Positions 1-6,878 of a stretch of 7,254 bases of DNA are shown piece after piece; position 1 is the stretch's first letter, and every line of letters starts with the position of its first letter. This DNA is from Rudanella sp. (lineage in GTDB: Bacteria; Bacteroidota; Bacteroidia; Cytophagales; Spirosomataceae). The translations under genes and the position numbers were made by a program. Location: contig JAJAYX010000041.1 in assembly GCA_026785985.1 (NCBI GenBank), forward strand, positions 1-7,254. The letters run 5' to 3'. The notes under the pieces are model-generated. The model did not search any database. It had not been told where the DNA came from and saw only the letters and a program-made list of their open reading frames with translations.

Positions 1-2360
1 AAATTCTGTATAGTGCCGTTATTGGTCAGCTTGTGGTTGTGGGGCAGATTAAATCGGTAAGCAAGCGACAGGTAGTTGAGTCGAAGAAAACGCCCCGATT
101 CAATATACTGACTCGTGAAGATGACATTATCGTTTAGGCGGGTTTGCACCGCTTCCTGCGACACGTTATTGATCGGAAAACGAATCAGGCTGGCCACATT
201 CACCTGAGTGGCGTTCAGGATGGAGTGACCGCTGAGGCCATCGACCAGGCCAATCAGTTGCCAGCGACCCACCGTCAGGCTTGACCGAATGCCGATTTGC
301 CAGCGAGGCAGGGCCGAACCAAGCACTGTGTGGTCGCTGGTGGCAGTAATGCGACCGTCGCGGTTGAAGTCGATGAGCCCATACTTCCCCTGGCTGTTGA
401 TGCTACCTAACACGGGGCCGTAAAACGTAAACAGCGGCACATTAGCCTGCACAACCTGCGTTTTTTGCCCGGTAAGGCCCCGTCCTTCCACTGGCGCGTT
501 CATCACTCGGTAGTTGGCCGTTCCCACCGATACAATCCGATTGAACAGAAACGAGCCGACAACATCGACCGTCCAATCCAACCGATTCGTTTTCAGCACC
601 TTACCCGACAGTTTCCATTCGGTTCCGGCATTGCGAATCTGTCCCCGGTTGCTGATTTGGGGAATAAGGGCGGTTATTTCGGGCCAGTAGGCAGTGTTGG
701 TAAAGCGGTCAAAAATCGCAAATTGGCCCTGCCAGCGACCAGAGCGCGTGGAAGCCCGGATGCCCGCGTTGAGCAACCGCTGAGTTTCGGGTTTCAAACC
801 GGGAGCCAGCCTTTCAGGCAACCCCTCCAGTATTGACTGCTGATTGGCAACGATGTTAGCGCCCACAAACAACGTCAACACATTGACCGGGGCAGGTGCC
901 GAAGCCGGCGCATAGTCGCTGCCATCGGGAGTGGTTTTTGGGCGACTATACACCCGCCATTCTGCCGTAACCCCCGGATTTACGGTCCATTTACTAGTTC
1001 CAAACTTGGTCGAACCATCCCCCCGAACCGTTCCCCGAAGCCAGAGTTTGCGGTTCAGGCCACCCCACTCACCCTGCCCCATCACCGACCAAAGCCGCCA
1101 GGTGACGCGGTCTGTTTCGAGGGGTTGCCCCGTCACATCAAGCCCCGTATCGATGGCAGTCTGTTGCATAGCCACTCCCAACAGGGCGCGGGTTTCGGTG
1201 GTGGGGCGGGCGTTGACATAGCGTAGATTCAGTTCCATAAAATCCTGGCTGATGTTCTCCAGCGTTCGGTATTGCTGTGCGCCCTGACTGGTATAGTCGC
1301 CGTCGTTATACGAAAAACGTGCCGCGCTTCTGGTATGAACCAGTCGGCCATCGGCCAGTAGTCGGTCGCTCAGTTTTTGGCGGGCATACGCCTGAAATTG
1401 CCCCTGTCGCATGGTTTCGGACTGTTTCACCTGCGCCAGTCGCGCCACTGGGTTACCGCCATCAAAACTACTGTTAGTTGTAAACGTGCCATCGGCCTGG
1501 TAAACAGGGATCGTAGGCAAGCCATTCAACGACAAAATCAAGGCCACATTATCCAACGGCAATTGCGACTCCTGCCGCGCCAATGCACCTGCCTGCCAGA
1601 AAAATGCCCGGTCGGTGGGGCCGCTGACGGTGAGCCGCCCACTGAATCGGTCGAGGGCATTGTGGCGAATAATGCCGGGGGCGTTCAGGTAGTTCAGGCT
1701 TCCGCTGATGTGCAGGTTGCCGTAGGTTCCCGACGCGCCGAGGTAGTGATTTTGTTGGTAGGCCGTGCGGCTTATGGCTTTCTGCCAGTCGGTGTTCCCC
1801 CCCTGATCAAAGCGTTGGAAATTGGGCGTGAGCCGCGCCCGAAATTCGGCGGCACTGAGCATATCCACGGATCGGGTTCGGTATTGAACACCACCCTCTG
1901 CCTCATAAACTGCCGTAAACGCGCCCGTTGGCCCTTTTTTGGTCTCAATTTCGATCACGCCATTAGCCGACCGTGCGCCGTAGAGTGCCAACGATGCGGG
2001 GTCGGTGAGGACTCGAATTTGGGCATCATCGGCGGGAGCAACCAGCGCGGGATCAGCGCCCGGCACGCCATCCACCACATATAACGGCTGGCGTTCACCG
2101 GCAAACGTGGCTATTCCCCGTAGATACGCATCGTAGTTTCGGTTAGGTTCGGAGCCAGAGCCAATAACCCACAAACCTGGCACCTGCCCCTGAATCAACC
2201 CCAGTGGATTTACCTGAATGCCCTGATTGAACGATTCAGGTTTTACCGTTTGGTTAGGCGACAAATCCGCCAATGAATCGGGTTGTACCTGCGCCAGTAA
2301 CTGGGTCTGGGCAAACAAAAAGAGGAAAAGGCAAACAGGCAGGAGGTAGTAAGTTGGCAT
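1..2360 (-). CDS. SusC/RagA-family TonB-dependent outer-membrane receptor, 3' end cut by window edge
   Basis: The complement reads open for 786 codons from ATG at 2360 to the left edge. The start is fixed by an in-frame TAA 36 nt upstream with no other ATG between. Residues 1-23 form a Sec signal peptide, probably cleaved before Q24. The plug spans about 40-144: the VNPLGLIQGQVPGL stretch (50-63), an RG at 81-82, PLYVVDGVP (92-100) and LYGARSANGVIEIETKKG (126-143), which are SusC-family hallmarks. Barrel signatures follow, including RGDGSTKFG and a calcium-loop-like D664-x-N666-x-D668-G669 segment that SusC proteins share before the last strands. The usual N-terminal carboxypeptidase-regulatory-like domain is absent; the plug starts almost directly after the signal peptide. 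SusC proteins import oligosaccharides or peptides with a SusD lipoprotein; any susD would lie off the left edge. The C-terminal strands are missing. It is transcribed divergently from the dehydrogenase operon. Family call is firm; substrate is unknown. Confidence 0.93.
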   Translation of the reverse strand, partial: MPTYYLLPVCLFLFLFAQTQLLAQVQPDSLADLSPNQTVKPESFNQGIQVNPLGLIQGQVPGLWVIGSGSEPNRNYDAYLRGIATFAGERQPLYVVDGVPGADPALVAPADDAQIRVLTDPASLALYGARSANGVIEIETKKGPTGAFTAVYEAEGGVQYRTRSVDMLSAAEFRARLTPNFQRFDQGGNTDWQKAISRTAYQQNHYLGASGTYGNLHISGSLNYLNAPGIIRHNALDRFSGRLTVSGPTDRAFFWQAGALARQESQLPLDNVALILSLNGLPTIPVYQADGTFTTNSSFDGGNPVARLAQVKQSETMRQGQFQAYARQKLSDRLLADGRLVHTRSAARFSYNDGDYTSQGAQQYRTLENISQDFMELNLRYVNARPTTETRALLGVAMQQTAIDTGLDVTGQPLETDRVTWRLWSVMGQGEWGGLNRKLWLRGTVRGDGSTKFGTSKWTVNPGVTAEWRVYSRPKTTPDGSDYAPASAPAPVNVLTLFVGANIVANQQSILEGLPERLAPGLKPETQRLLNAGIRASTRSGRWQGQFAIFDRFTNTAYWPEITALIPQISNRGQIRNAGTEWKLSGKVLKTNRLDWTVDVVGSFLFNRIVSVGTANYRVMNAPVEGRGLTGQKTQVVQANVPLFTFYGPVLGSINSQGKYGLIDFNRDGRITATSDHTVLGSALPRWQIGIRSSLTVGRWQLIGLVDGLSGHSILNATQVNVASLIRFPINNVSQEAVQTRLNDNVIFTSQYIESGRFLRLNYLSLAYRFNLPHNHKLTNNGTIQN

Positions 2361-2363
2361 ATC

Positions 2364-2402
2364 GCAAGATAGGAATAAAAGCCTATGTTTGGTTTATCTT
2401 GC
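2364..2402. promoter_or_regulatory. Inverted repeat (possible operator or leader hairpin) next to the susC-like start
   Basis: GCAAGATA at 2364-2371 is exactly complementary to TATCTTGC at 2395-2402, with 23 bases between. A second, mutually exclusive dyad, ATAGG (2369-2373) with CCTAT (2382-2386), overlaps its left arm. On the minus strand the repeat ends 3 nt before the ATG of the susC-like gene. It could be a protein-binding site controlling the divergent promoters, or an RNA hairpin limiting translation of the receptor. The repeat is seen directly; the role is inferred. Confidence 0.35.
2384..2391 (+). promoter_or_regulatory. Candidate -7 promoter element for the GMC operon
   Basis: TATGTTTG matches the Bacteroidota -7 consensus TAnnTTTG exactly. 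Transcription would start near 2396-2398, giving a leader of about 90 bases before ATG 2488. The -33 side is weak: the nearest upstream TTG (2354-2356) is 27 bases away, longer than usual, so this may be a chance match or a promoter needing an activator. It lies inside the inverted repeat at 2364-2402. Confidence 0.3.
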
Positions 2403-2487
2403 ATTCGCCCTACTTTTCCTGCGGTCTTTACATTAAAATTTTCCAAATTTCCTCTTTGTACATAAAAACCAGATTTGTCTTTTAATA

Positions 2488-4233
2488 ATGGACATCCCAC
2501 AGATCAAAAAAGCACCCGTTGAATACGATGTAGCCATTGTTGGCACAGGGGCCGGGGGCGGCATGGCGGCCTATATGCTGGCGAAAGCCGGTGCTAAAGT
2601 CGTGCTGCTGGAAGCCGGAGGGTATTTCGACCCCGCCGACCCTAAATATATTACTCAACTCAAATGGCCCTACGAATCTCCCCGACGCGGTGCCAGCACG
2701 ACGCGGGCCTTCGGCGATTTCGACGCTGCCTGGGGTGGCTGGGATATCGACGGAGAACCCTATTCGGCCAAAGCCGGTACGGAATTTCATTGGTTTCGGT
2801 CGCGGATGCTGGGCGGACGGACAAACCACTGGGGCCGCATTTCGCTCCGGTTTGGCCCCGACGATTTCCGGCGCGGCTCACTTTCGGGCGTGGGCGACGA
2901 CTGGCCAATTGGCTACGACGATCTGAAGCCGTTTTACGACCGCTGCGACAAACTGCTGGGGCTTTTCGGTACCAATCTGCCCGATTTCCCCAATGAGCCA
3001 GATGGCTATTTTTTACCCCCGCCCAAACCTCGCCTGCACGAACTCTTATTAAAAAAATCGAGTAAGGCTTCCGGGGTTCCGGTGGTGCCATCGCGGCTTT
3101 CGATTCTGACAAAATCCATTAATAACGAGCGGGGGGCGTGTTTTTATTGTAACCAGTGTAGCCGGGGCTGCTCGGCCTATGCCGATTTCTCGGCCTCGTC
3201 GGTTTTGTGCATTCCTGCCATAAAAACGGGCAACGTAACCCTCATCAATGGCGCTATGTGCCGCGAGGTACTGACCGATCCACAAACGGGTCTGGCAACG
3301 GGTATTAGCTACGTACATACCGGCACCATGCAGGAACACACCGTGCGGGCCAAAGCCGTGATGCTTGGCGCCAGTACCTGCGAGTCAGCGCGCTTGTTAC
3401 TCAACTCCAAATCGTCACGCTACCCGAATGGCCTGGCCAATGCCAGCGGAGTAATTGGTAAATACCTGAACGACTCAACGGGTGCCTCACGATCAGCATT
3501 TATTCCGGCGCTGATGGATCGTGCTCGCTACAACGAAGACGGTGTTGGCGGCATGCACGTATTTACCCCCTGGTGGCTGGATAACAAGAAGTTAGATTTT
3601 CCCCGTGGTTACCACATCGAATACGGTGGCGGCATGGGCATGCCCGGCTTCGGTTTCGGTATGGGCGTTGAAAACACCCAGGCTCTGGAACCAGGTCGCA
3701 CCCGGCCTGTGGGCGGCTACGGAGCCAGTCTGAAAGAAGATTACCGCCGGTATTATGGGGCCCACATCGGCATGGCCGGTCGGGGCGAGCCGGTGCCACG
3801 CGAAGATAACTACTGCGAAATCGACCCCAACAAGGTGGACAAGTACGGTATCCCAACGCTCCGGTTCAACTACAAATGGTCGGACTACGAGGTGAAGCAG
3901 GCCAAGCACATGCAGGATACCTTCGAAGAGATCATTCACGCTATGGGTGGTATTCCAACGGGGCCAAAACCAGGGCCGCAAACCGAGCATGGCTACGGAT
4001 TGGCGGCTCCCGGCAAAATTATCCACGAAGTGGGCACAGTTAGGGCGGGCAACGACCCCAAGAAATCGGCTCTGAATGGCTTCCAGCAGGCCCACGAGTG
4101 CAAAAACCTGTTTGTAGTAGATGCGGCCCCCTTCGTTTCGCAGGGCGACAAAAACGTAACCTGGACGATTCTGGCCAGCTCCATGCGCACGAGTGAATAC
4201 CTCATCGATCAAGTCAAAAAGAAAAATATATGA
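2488..4233 (+). CDS. GMC-family FAD-dependent dehydrogenase, catalytic subunit (glucoside 3-dehydrogenase / gluconate dehydrogenase-like)
   Basis: This 581-residue flavoprotein has an N-terminal Rossmann FAD site G19-x-G21-x-x-G24 ending in E42, the GRTNHWGR segment near residue 111, and a GMC C-terminal domain with H513 in HEVGT and N556 in GDKNVTWT. These occupy the catalytic His/Asn positions of GMC oxidoreductases. A cysteine cluster C218-x2-C221-x2-C224-x3-C228 lies where FAD glucose dehydrogenase alpha subunits carry an iron-sulfur centre. There is no signal peptide; export would depend on the Tat-bearing small subunit encoded next, whose ATG overlaps this stop (ATGA). Family members oxidise a sugar hydroxyl in the periplasm and pass electrons to cytochrome c or quinone. 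The adjacent small subunit and DUF1080 gene favour glucoside 3-dehydrogenase over gluconate 2-dehydrogenase, but this is context, not proof. ATG at 2488 is preferred because FAD-site spacing is normal from it. Confidence 0.93.
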   Translation: MDIPQIKKAPVEYDVAIVGTGAGGGMAAYMLAKAGAKVVLLEAGGYFDPADPKYITQLKWPYESPRRGASTTRAFGDFDAAWGGWDIDGEPYSAKAGTEFHWFRSRMLGGRTNHWGRISLRFGPDDFRRGSLSGVGDDWPIGYDDLKPFYDRCDKLLGLFGTNLPDFPNEPDGYFLPPPKPRLHELLLKKSSKASGVPVVPSRLSILTKSINNERGACFYCNQCSRGCSAYADFSASSVLCIPAIKTGNVTLINGAMCREVLTDPQTGLATGISYVHTGTMQEHTVRAKAVMLGASTCESARLLLNSKSSRYPNGLANASGVIGKYLNDSTGASRSAFIPALMDRARYNEDGVGGMHVFTPWWLDNKKLDFPRGYHIEYGGGMGMPGFGFGMGVENTQALEPGRTRPVGGYGASLKEDYRRYYGAHIGMAGRGEPVPREDNYCEIDPNKVDKYGIPTLRFNYKWSDYEVKQAKHMQDTFEEIIHAMGGIPTGPKPGPQTEHGYGLAAPGKIIHEVGTVRAGNDPKKSALNGFQQAHECKNLFVVDAAPFVSQGDKNVTWTILASSMRTSEYLIDQVKKKNI

Positions 4234-4856
4234 AACGCAGGGACACCCTGAAAACCTTATCGCTTGCCAGTTTTGGTTTGGCTGTTGGACCGGTCGAAGC
4301 GGCTGTGCCTGCACCCGGTGTGAAAATACCGGGCGGTCGTTTGAAACACGAGGCAGAACGCGATGCCAAACTGATGGCAGAAAAGTTTTTTACGCCCCAG
4401 GAATTGAAAACCGTAACGTTGCTCTGTGACATTATCATTCCGGCCGACAAAAAATCGGGGAGTGCATCGCAGGCGGGCGTACCAGCCTTTATCGAGTTTA
4501 TGATGAAGGATCAGCCCAACAACCAAACCCCTATGCGTGGGGGATTGAACTGGCTCGATAACCAGTGCCGCAAGCGCTACAGCAAGCCGTTTGCTGAATG
4601 TACCCGCGATCAGCAGATCGAAATGGTCGATATGATTGCCTACCCAAAGCTGGTGAAGCCTGAAATGAGCCAGGGAGCGTCGTTTTTTACTATGATGCGC
4701 AACTACACCGCAACCGGCTTTTATACCAGCAAGATGGGTATTGCCGACATAGACTATAAGGGGAACGTACCCAACCAGTGGGAAGGGGTGCCGGAGCCAG
4801 TTCTGAAGCAATATAATGTGAGCTACGACGAACCAAAAGTAGAATCGAAACGGTAA
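4230..4856 (+). CDS. Gluconate 2-dehydrogenase subunit 3-family small subunit with Tat signal
   Basis: The 208-residue product starts with a twin-arginine signal: R3-R4-D-T-L-K, then a hydrophobic stretch to about residue 24 with a possible cleavage site after VEA. The mature part fits the Gluconate_2-dh3 family: FFTPQELKTVTLLCDIIIP (53-71), then AGVPAFIEFMM (82-92), and a conserved aromatic-rich end with TGFYTSKMGIADIDYKG. In known FAD-dependent sugar dehydrogenases the equivalent gamma subunit binds the GMC subunit, is needed for its folding, and carries it through the Tat pore as a hitch-hiker. The 4-base ATGA overlap with the upstream gene suggests translational coupling and matched output. 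Gene order is alpha then gamma, the reverse of the classical Burkholderia arrangement. No redox-cofactor motif is visible in it. Confidence 0.9.
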   Translation: MKRRDTLKTLSLASFGLAVGPVEAAVPAPGVKIPGGRLKHEAERDAKLMAEKFFTPQELKTVTLLCDIIIPADKKSGSASQAGVPAFIEFMMKDQPNNQTPMRGGLNWLDNQCRKRYSKPFAECTRDQQIEMVDMIAYPKLVKPEMSQGASFFTMMRNYTATGFYTSKMGIADIDYKGNVPNQWEGVPEPVLKQYNVSYDEPKVESKR

Positions 4857-4877
4857 AACCAAAACCAACTTACTCCT

Positions 4878-5663
4878 ATGCGTTTGCGAATGTTTTCCCT
4901 TATCCTGCTCGCTGACTGTGCTATAGCCATCAGCTTCGCTCTGATTTCTCCCACCAAAGAAGCGGTGGGCGTGGGCGTGAAAGCGCCCAAAGGTGCCGAG
5001 GTGTTTTTTGATGGCACCCGCACTATGCTCGACGAAAAGTGGACTTACTGGCAAGGCCCCCGGCTGGCTGCTACGCTGCCCATCAAGTGGTTTTTGCAAA
5101 AAGATCCGGCTGGCCCCGGCATGGTTCTGAATACCAACGACCCGGCCGGTGCCGGTGGCAAATACGGTGCCGCCGACATTGTGACCAAAAAAGAGTTTCG
5201 GGATTTTCGCGCCCATGTTGAGTTTTTCATTCCCGAAAAAGGCGGCAACAGCGGGGTATATATGCAAAACCGGTATGAAATTCAGGTACTCGATGGCGAC
5301 TCGACTACGCATGGGTTAGGAGCCATTATCAACGAAACGCCTTCGCCCTATTCGCTCTACAATGGCATTGGAAAATGGAATGCCTACGACATAAATTTCC
5401 GGGCGGCCCGTTTTCAGGATGGCAAATTGGTGGAAAAGCCGATGGCAACCCTGTACTTCAACGGCAAAAAAGCCCATACCAACCACTCCATTGGTCAGGT
5501 ATGGGGTGGCAAATTTTCGGGTATCGACGGGGGCAACGACGATGGTAAGGGCATTACTGACACGCCCGGTGGGTTGAAACTGCAAGCCGAAGGACACAAT
5601 GTGCTGTACCGGAATGTGTGGATTAAACCGATTGATTTGAAGGCCCCGAATACGGATTTTTGA
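4878..5663 (+). CDS. Secreted DUF1080 / 3-keto-disaccharide hydrolase-family protein
   Basis: The 261-residue protein has an N-terminal hydrophobic segment (about 5-23) preceded by two arginines, consistent with Sec export, probably cleaved after A21. The single DUF1080 domain covers about 40-253. Its core signature is present: FRDFRAHVEFFIPE (107-120), NSGVYMQNRYEIQVLD (124-139), the WNAYDI strand (167-172) and a final LYRNVWIKP strand (243-251). DUF1080 proteins have a concanavalin-like jelly-roll fold, and members have been tied to cleavage of 3-keto-glycosides formed by a 3-dehydrogenase. The gene follows the small subunit after only 21 bases and precedes a strong terminator, so it is the last gene of the operon. 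The context supports hydrolysis of the ketone product made by the upstream dehydrogenase in the periplasm. A purely carbohydrate-binding role cannot be excluded. Confidence 0.9.
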   Translation: MRLRMFSLILLADCAIAISFALISPTKEAVGVGVKAPKGAEVFFDGTRTMLDEKWTYWQGPRLAATLPIKWFLQKDPAGPGMVLNTNDPAGAGGKYGAADIVTKKEFRDFRAHVEFFIPEKGGNSGVYMQNRYEIQVLDGDSTTHGLGAIINETPSPYSLYNGIGKWNAYDINFRAARFQDGKLVEKPMATLYFNGKKAHTNHSIGQVWGGKFSGIDGGNDDGKGITDTPGGLKLQAEGHNVLYRNVWIKPIDLKAPNTDF

Positions 5664-5675
5664 TTTTCCAATAGC

Positions 5676-5720
5676 AAGGCAAACGAGGCTCATCAGTGTG
5701 GTGAGCCTCGTTTGCTTTTA
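5676..5720 (+). terminator. Intrinsic terminator closing the GMC-subunit 3-DUF1080 operon
   Basis: GCAAACGAGGCTCATC (5679-5694) pairs with GGTGAGCCTCGTTTGC (5700-5715), 16 pairs with one G-U wobble, around the loop AGTGT. TTTT follows at 5716-5719, and A5676-A5677 can extend the stem into this tract. It begins 12 bases after the DUF1080 stop. Confidence 0.92.
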
Positions 5721-5745
5721 TGGTGTTGATGAGCCGGTAGATTTG
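5711..5745 (+). promoter_or_regulatory. Candidate promoter for the PD40 lipoprotein gene
   Basis: TAGATTTG at 5738-5745 matches the Bacteroidota -7 consensus TAnnTTTG exactly. A TTTG at 5711-5714 lies 23 bases upstream, at the long end of accepted spacing for the -33 element. The -33 side would fall in the right arm of the upstream terminator. The predicted start near 5752 gives a leader of about 65 bases. Placement just after a terminator and before an isolated gene makes it plausible. Confidence 0.4.
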
Positions 5746-5816
5746 TTTATTGCTTTTTTAGCAGCCGTTCCAACCTTTCCACTATCAACTGGGTCTATAG
5801 AAGCAAACGCAACTAC

Positions 5817-6878
5817 ATGAAAACGCACTTTCTTATCTCTGCTCTGCTGGTTACCCTTCTGTTTAGCTGTGATCCAACACGAATTGTTCGTTACGAAACA
5901 GCTTCCATTTCAACAGACCCGGTTAATCTGGCCGAGTTGAACACACCATCAAACGATTACAACTCCGCTGGCCCTCCAACGCTAATTATGGGGATGCCGT
6001 TTTTCTTTTCATCGGATCGACCCATTAATCCACAAAGCTTCAGCCAACCTTATGCTTTGGCCGCTAAGGGCAAGTTTGATGTACTTGGTTATCGAACTTC
6101 TCTATTCTTTAACCAGAACTCTGGAACGTGGCGATGGCAGGTTGGACCCTCAGTGTCAGCGGGTTCAGATCGTTATCCGCCAAGTTTTGCCTATAGCGTA
6201 TTGCAGCAGATGAACACCTCGGCCAACGAATTGGGGCCATACATTCACATGTTGAATGCGTCGGAAAGCGATTTGTTTATGAATTCGAGCGACAGCACAG
6301 GTAATCTCGACATCTATTTTATGTCGTATCCAAAAACCTGCATTGACTGTAGCCTTCCCTTTCCCAAATCAGAACGCATGGCCGCTACCCGGCTGAACTC
6401 CGACAAAGACGATGCCTACCCAACCCTGACCGCCGACAATACACAACTGCTGTTCACCTCAAACCGCAATGGCTCATTTGATTTGTTTTCTGTCGATGTG
6501 AGCGGTCAGCCTATCAAAGACGCTCTTATAGGAGAAAGCACATCAGGCAAATCTCCTCAATTGATTCCTTCACTTAACAGTCCTGCCGACGATAAATGTC
6601 CCTACATCAACGGTTCGCTGTTGGTATTCACCTCGAACCGACCCGGCGGCTATGGCGGCTATGATCTATATTATTCCCGCTGGATAAACGGCCAATGGTC
6701 GGCCCCGGTCAATTTTGGCCCAGCCATAAACTCTTCTGCCGACGAATATCGCCCCGTTGCCTTCCGCGCCGATATGTTCGAAAACAACCTGATGATCTTC
6801 TCATCAAACAGATCTGGTGGGCAGGGTGGCTTCGATTTGTATTATGTCGGTATTCCAAAAGCGTTGATCAACCCCTGA
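5817..6878 (+). CDS. PD40 (WD40-like) beta-propeller lipoprotein
   Basis: The 353-residue protein begins with a lipoprotein signal: a hydrophobic stretch to residue 17 and C18 in LLFSC, with D19 next. At least three clear PD40 repeats follow: YPTLTADNTQLLFTSNRNG then FDLFSVD (201-227), CPYINGSLLVFTSNRPGG then YDLYYSR (261-288), and YRPVAF then LMIFSSNRSGG then FDLYYV (311-344). Two weaker blades appear around 50-90 (FFFSSDRP) and 140-168 (DLFMNSSD, then DIYFMS). It is therefore probably a five- or six-bladed propeller. In Bacteroidota such repeats occur in envelope proteins, often fused to an OmpA-like peptidoglycan-binding domain; none is fused here. C175/C178 form CxxCS, not a haem site. 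Codon use looks less GC-rich than in the operon upstream. It sits between terminators, so it is probably a single-gene unit. Partner and function are unknown. Confidence 0.85.
   Translation: MKTHFLISALLVTLLFSCDPTRIVRYETASISTDPVNLAELNTPSNDYNSAGPPTLIMGMPFFFSSDRPINPQSFSQPYALAAKGKFDVLGYRTSLFFNQNSGTWRWQVGPSVSAGSDRYPPSFAYSVLQQMNTSANELGPYIHMLNASESDLFMNSSDSTGNLDIYFMSYPKTCIDCSLPFPKSERMAATRLNSDKDDAYPTLTADNTQLLFTSNRNGSFDLFSVDVSGQPIKDALIGESTSGKSPQLIPSLNSPADDKCPYINGSLLVFTSNRPGGYGGYDLYYSRWINGQWSAPVNFGPAINSSADEYRPVAFRADMFENNLMIFSSNRSGGQGGFDLYYVGIPKALINP

Larger units (their letters stand above)
2361..2487. promoter_or_regulatory. Divergent intergenic control region between the susC-like gene and the GMC operon
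   Basis: These 127 bases separate two start codons facing away from each other, so promoters for both genes should lie here or inside the gene ends. The segment is clearly more AT-rich than the flanking genes. It contains an inverted repeat at 2364-2402 and a plus-strand TATGTTTG at 2384-2391, listed separately. Neither start has a purine-rich ribosome site, which is normal for Bacteroidota; the bases before ATG 2488 are AT-rich (TTTTAATA). No intact minus-strand promoter matching TAnnTTTG was found; the closest is GAAATTTG on the minus strand, about 70-90 nt upstream of the susC-like start, with one mismatch. Confidence 0.6.

Noticed and set aside
1377..2084. Plus-strand ORF of 235 codons
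   Set aside because: It is antisense to the susC-like receptor, whose translation shows clear plug and barrel motifs. The plus-strand product has no recognisable domain.
2243..2500. Minus-strand ORF of 85 codons across the divergent intergenic region
   Set aside because: It overlaps the receptor gene in another frame and would cover the control region. The receptor frame with its signal peptide is the convincing reading.
3592..4314. Minus-strand ORF of 240 codons inside the GMC gene
   Set aside because: Antisense shadow of the conserved GMC C-terminal domain, with low-complexity, H/V-rich translation.
4908..4919. Possible lipobox LADC in the DUF1080 signal segment
   Set aside because: Aspartate directly before the cysteine is not acceptable for a lipobox, and the cysteine lies in the middle of the hydrophobic stretch, so ordinary Sec cleavage is more likely.
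4257..5312. Long minus-strand ORF (351 codons) antisense to the small subunit and DUF1080 genes
   Set aside because: It spans two well-supported genes of recognised families on the plus strand, and its translation is rich in H, R and F with no family resemblance. It is open because of the codon bias of the sense genes.
6339..6353. CxxC motif (C175, C178) in the PD40 protein as a haem-binding site
   Set aside because: The next residue is serine, not histidine, so it is not a c-type haem motif.
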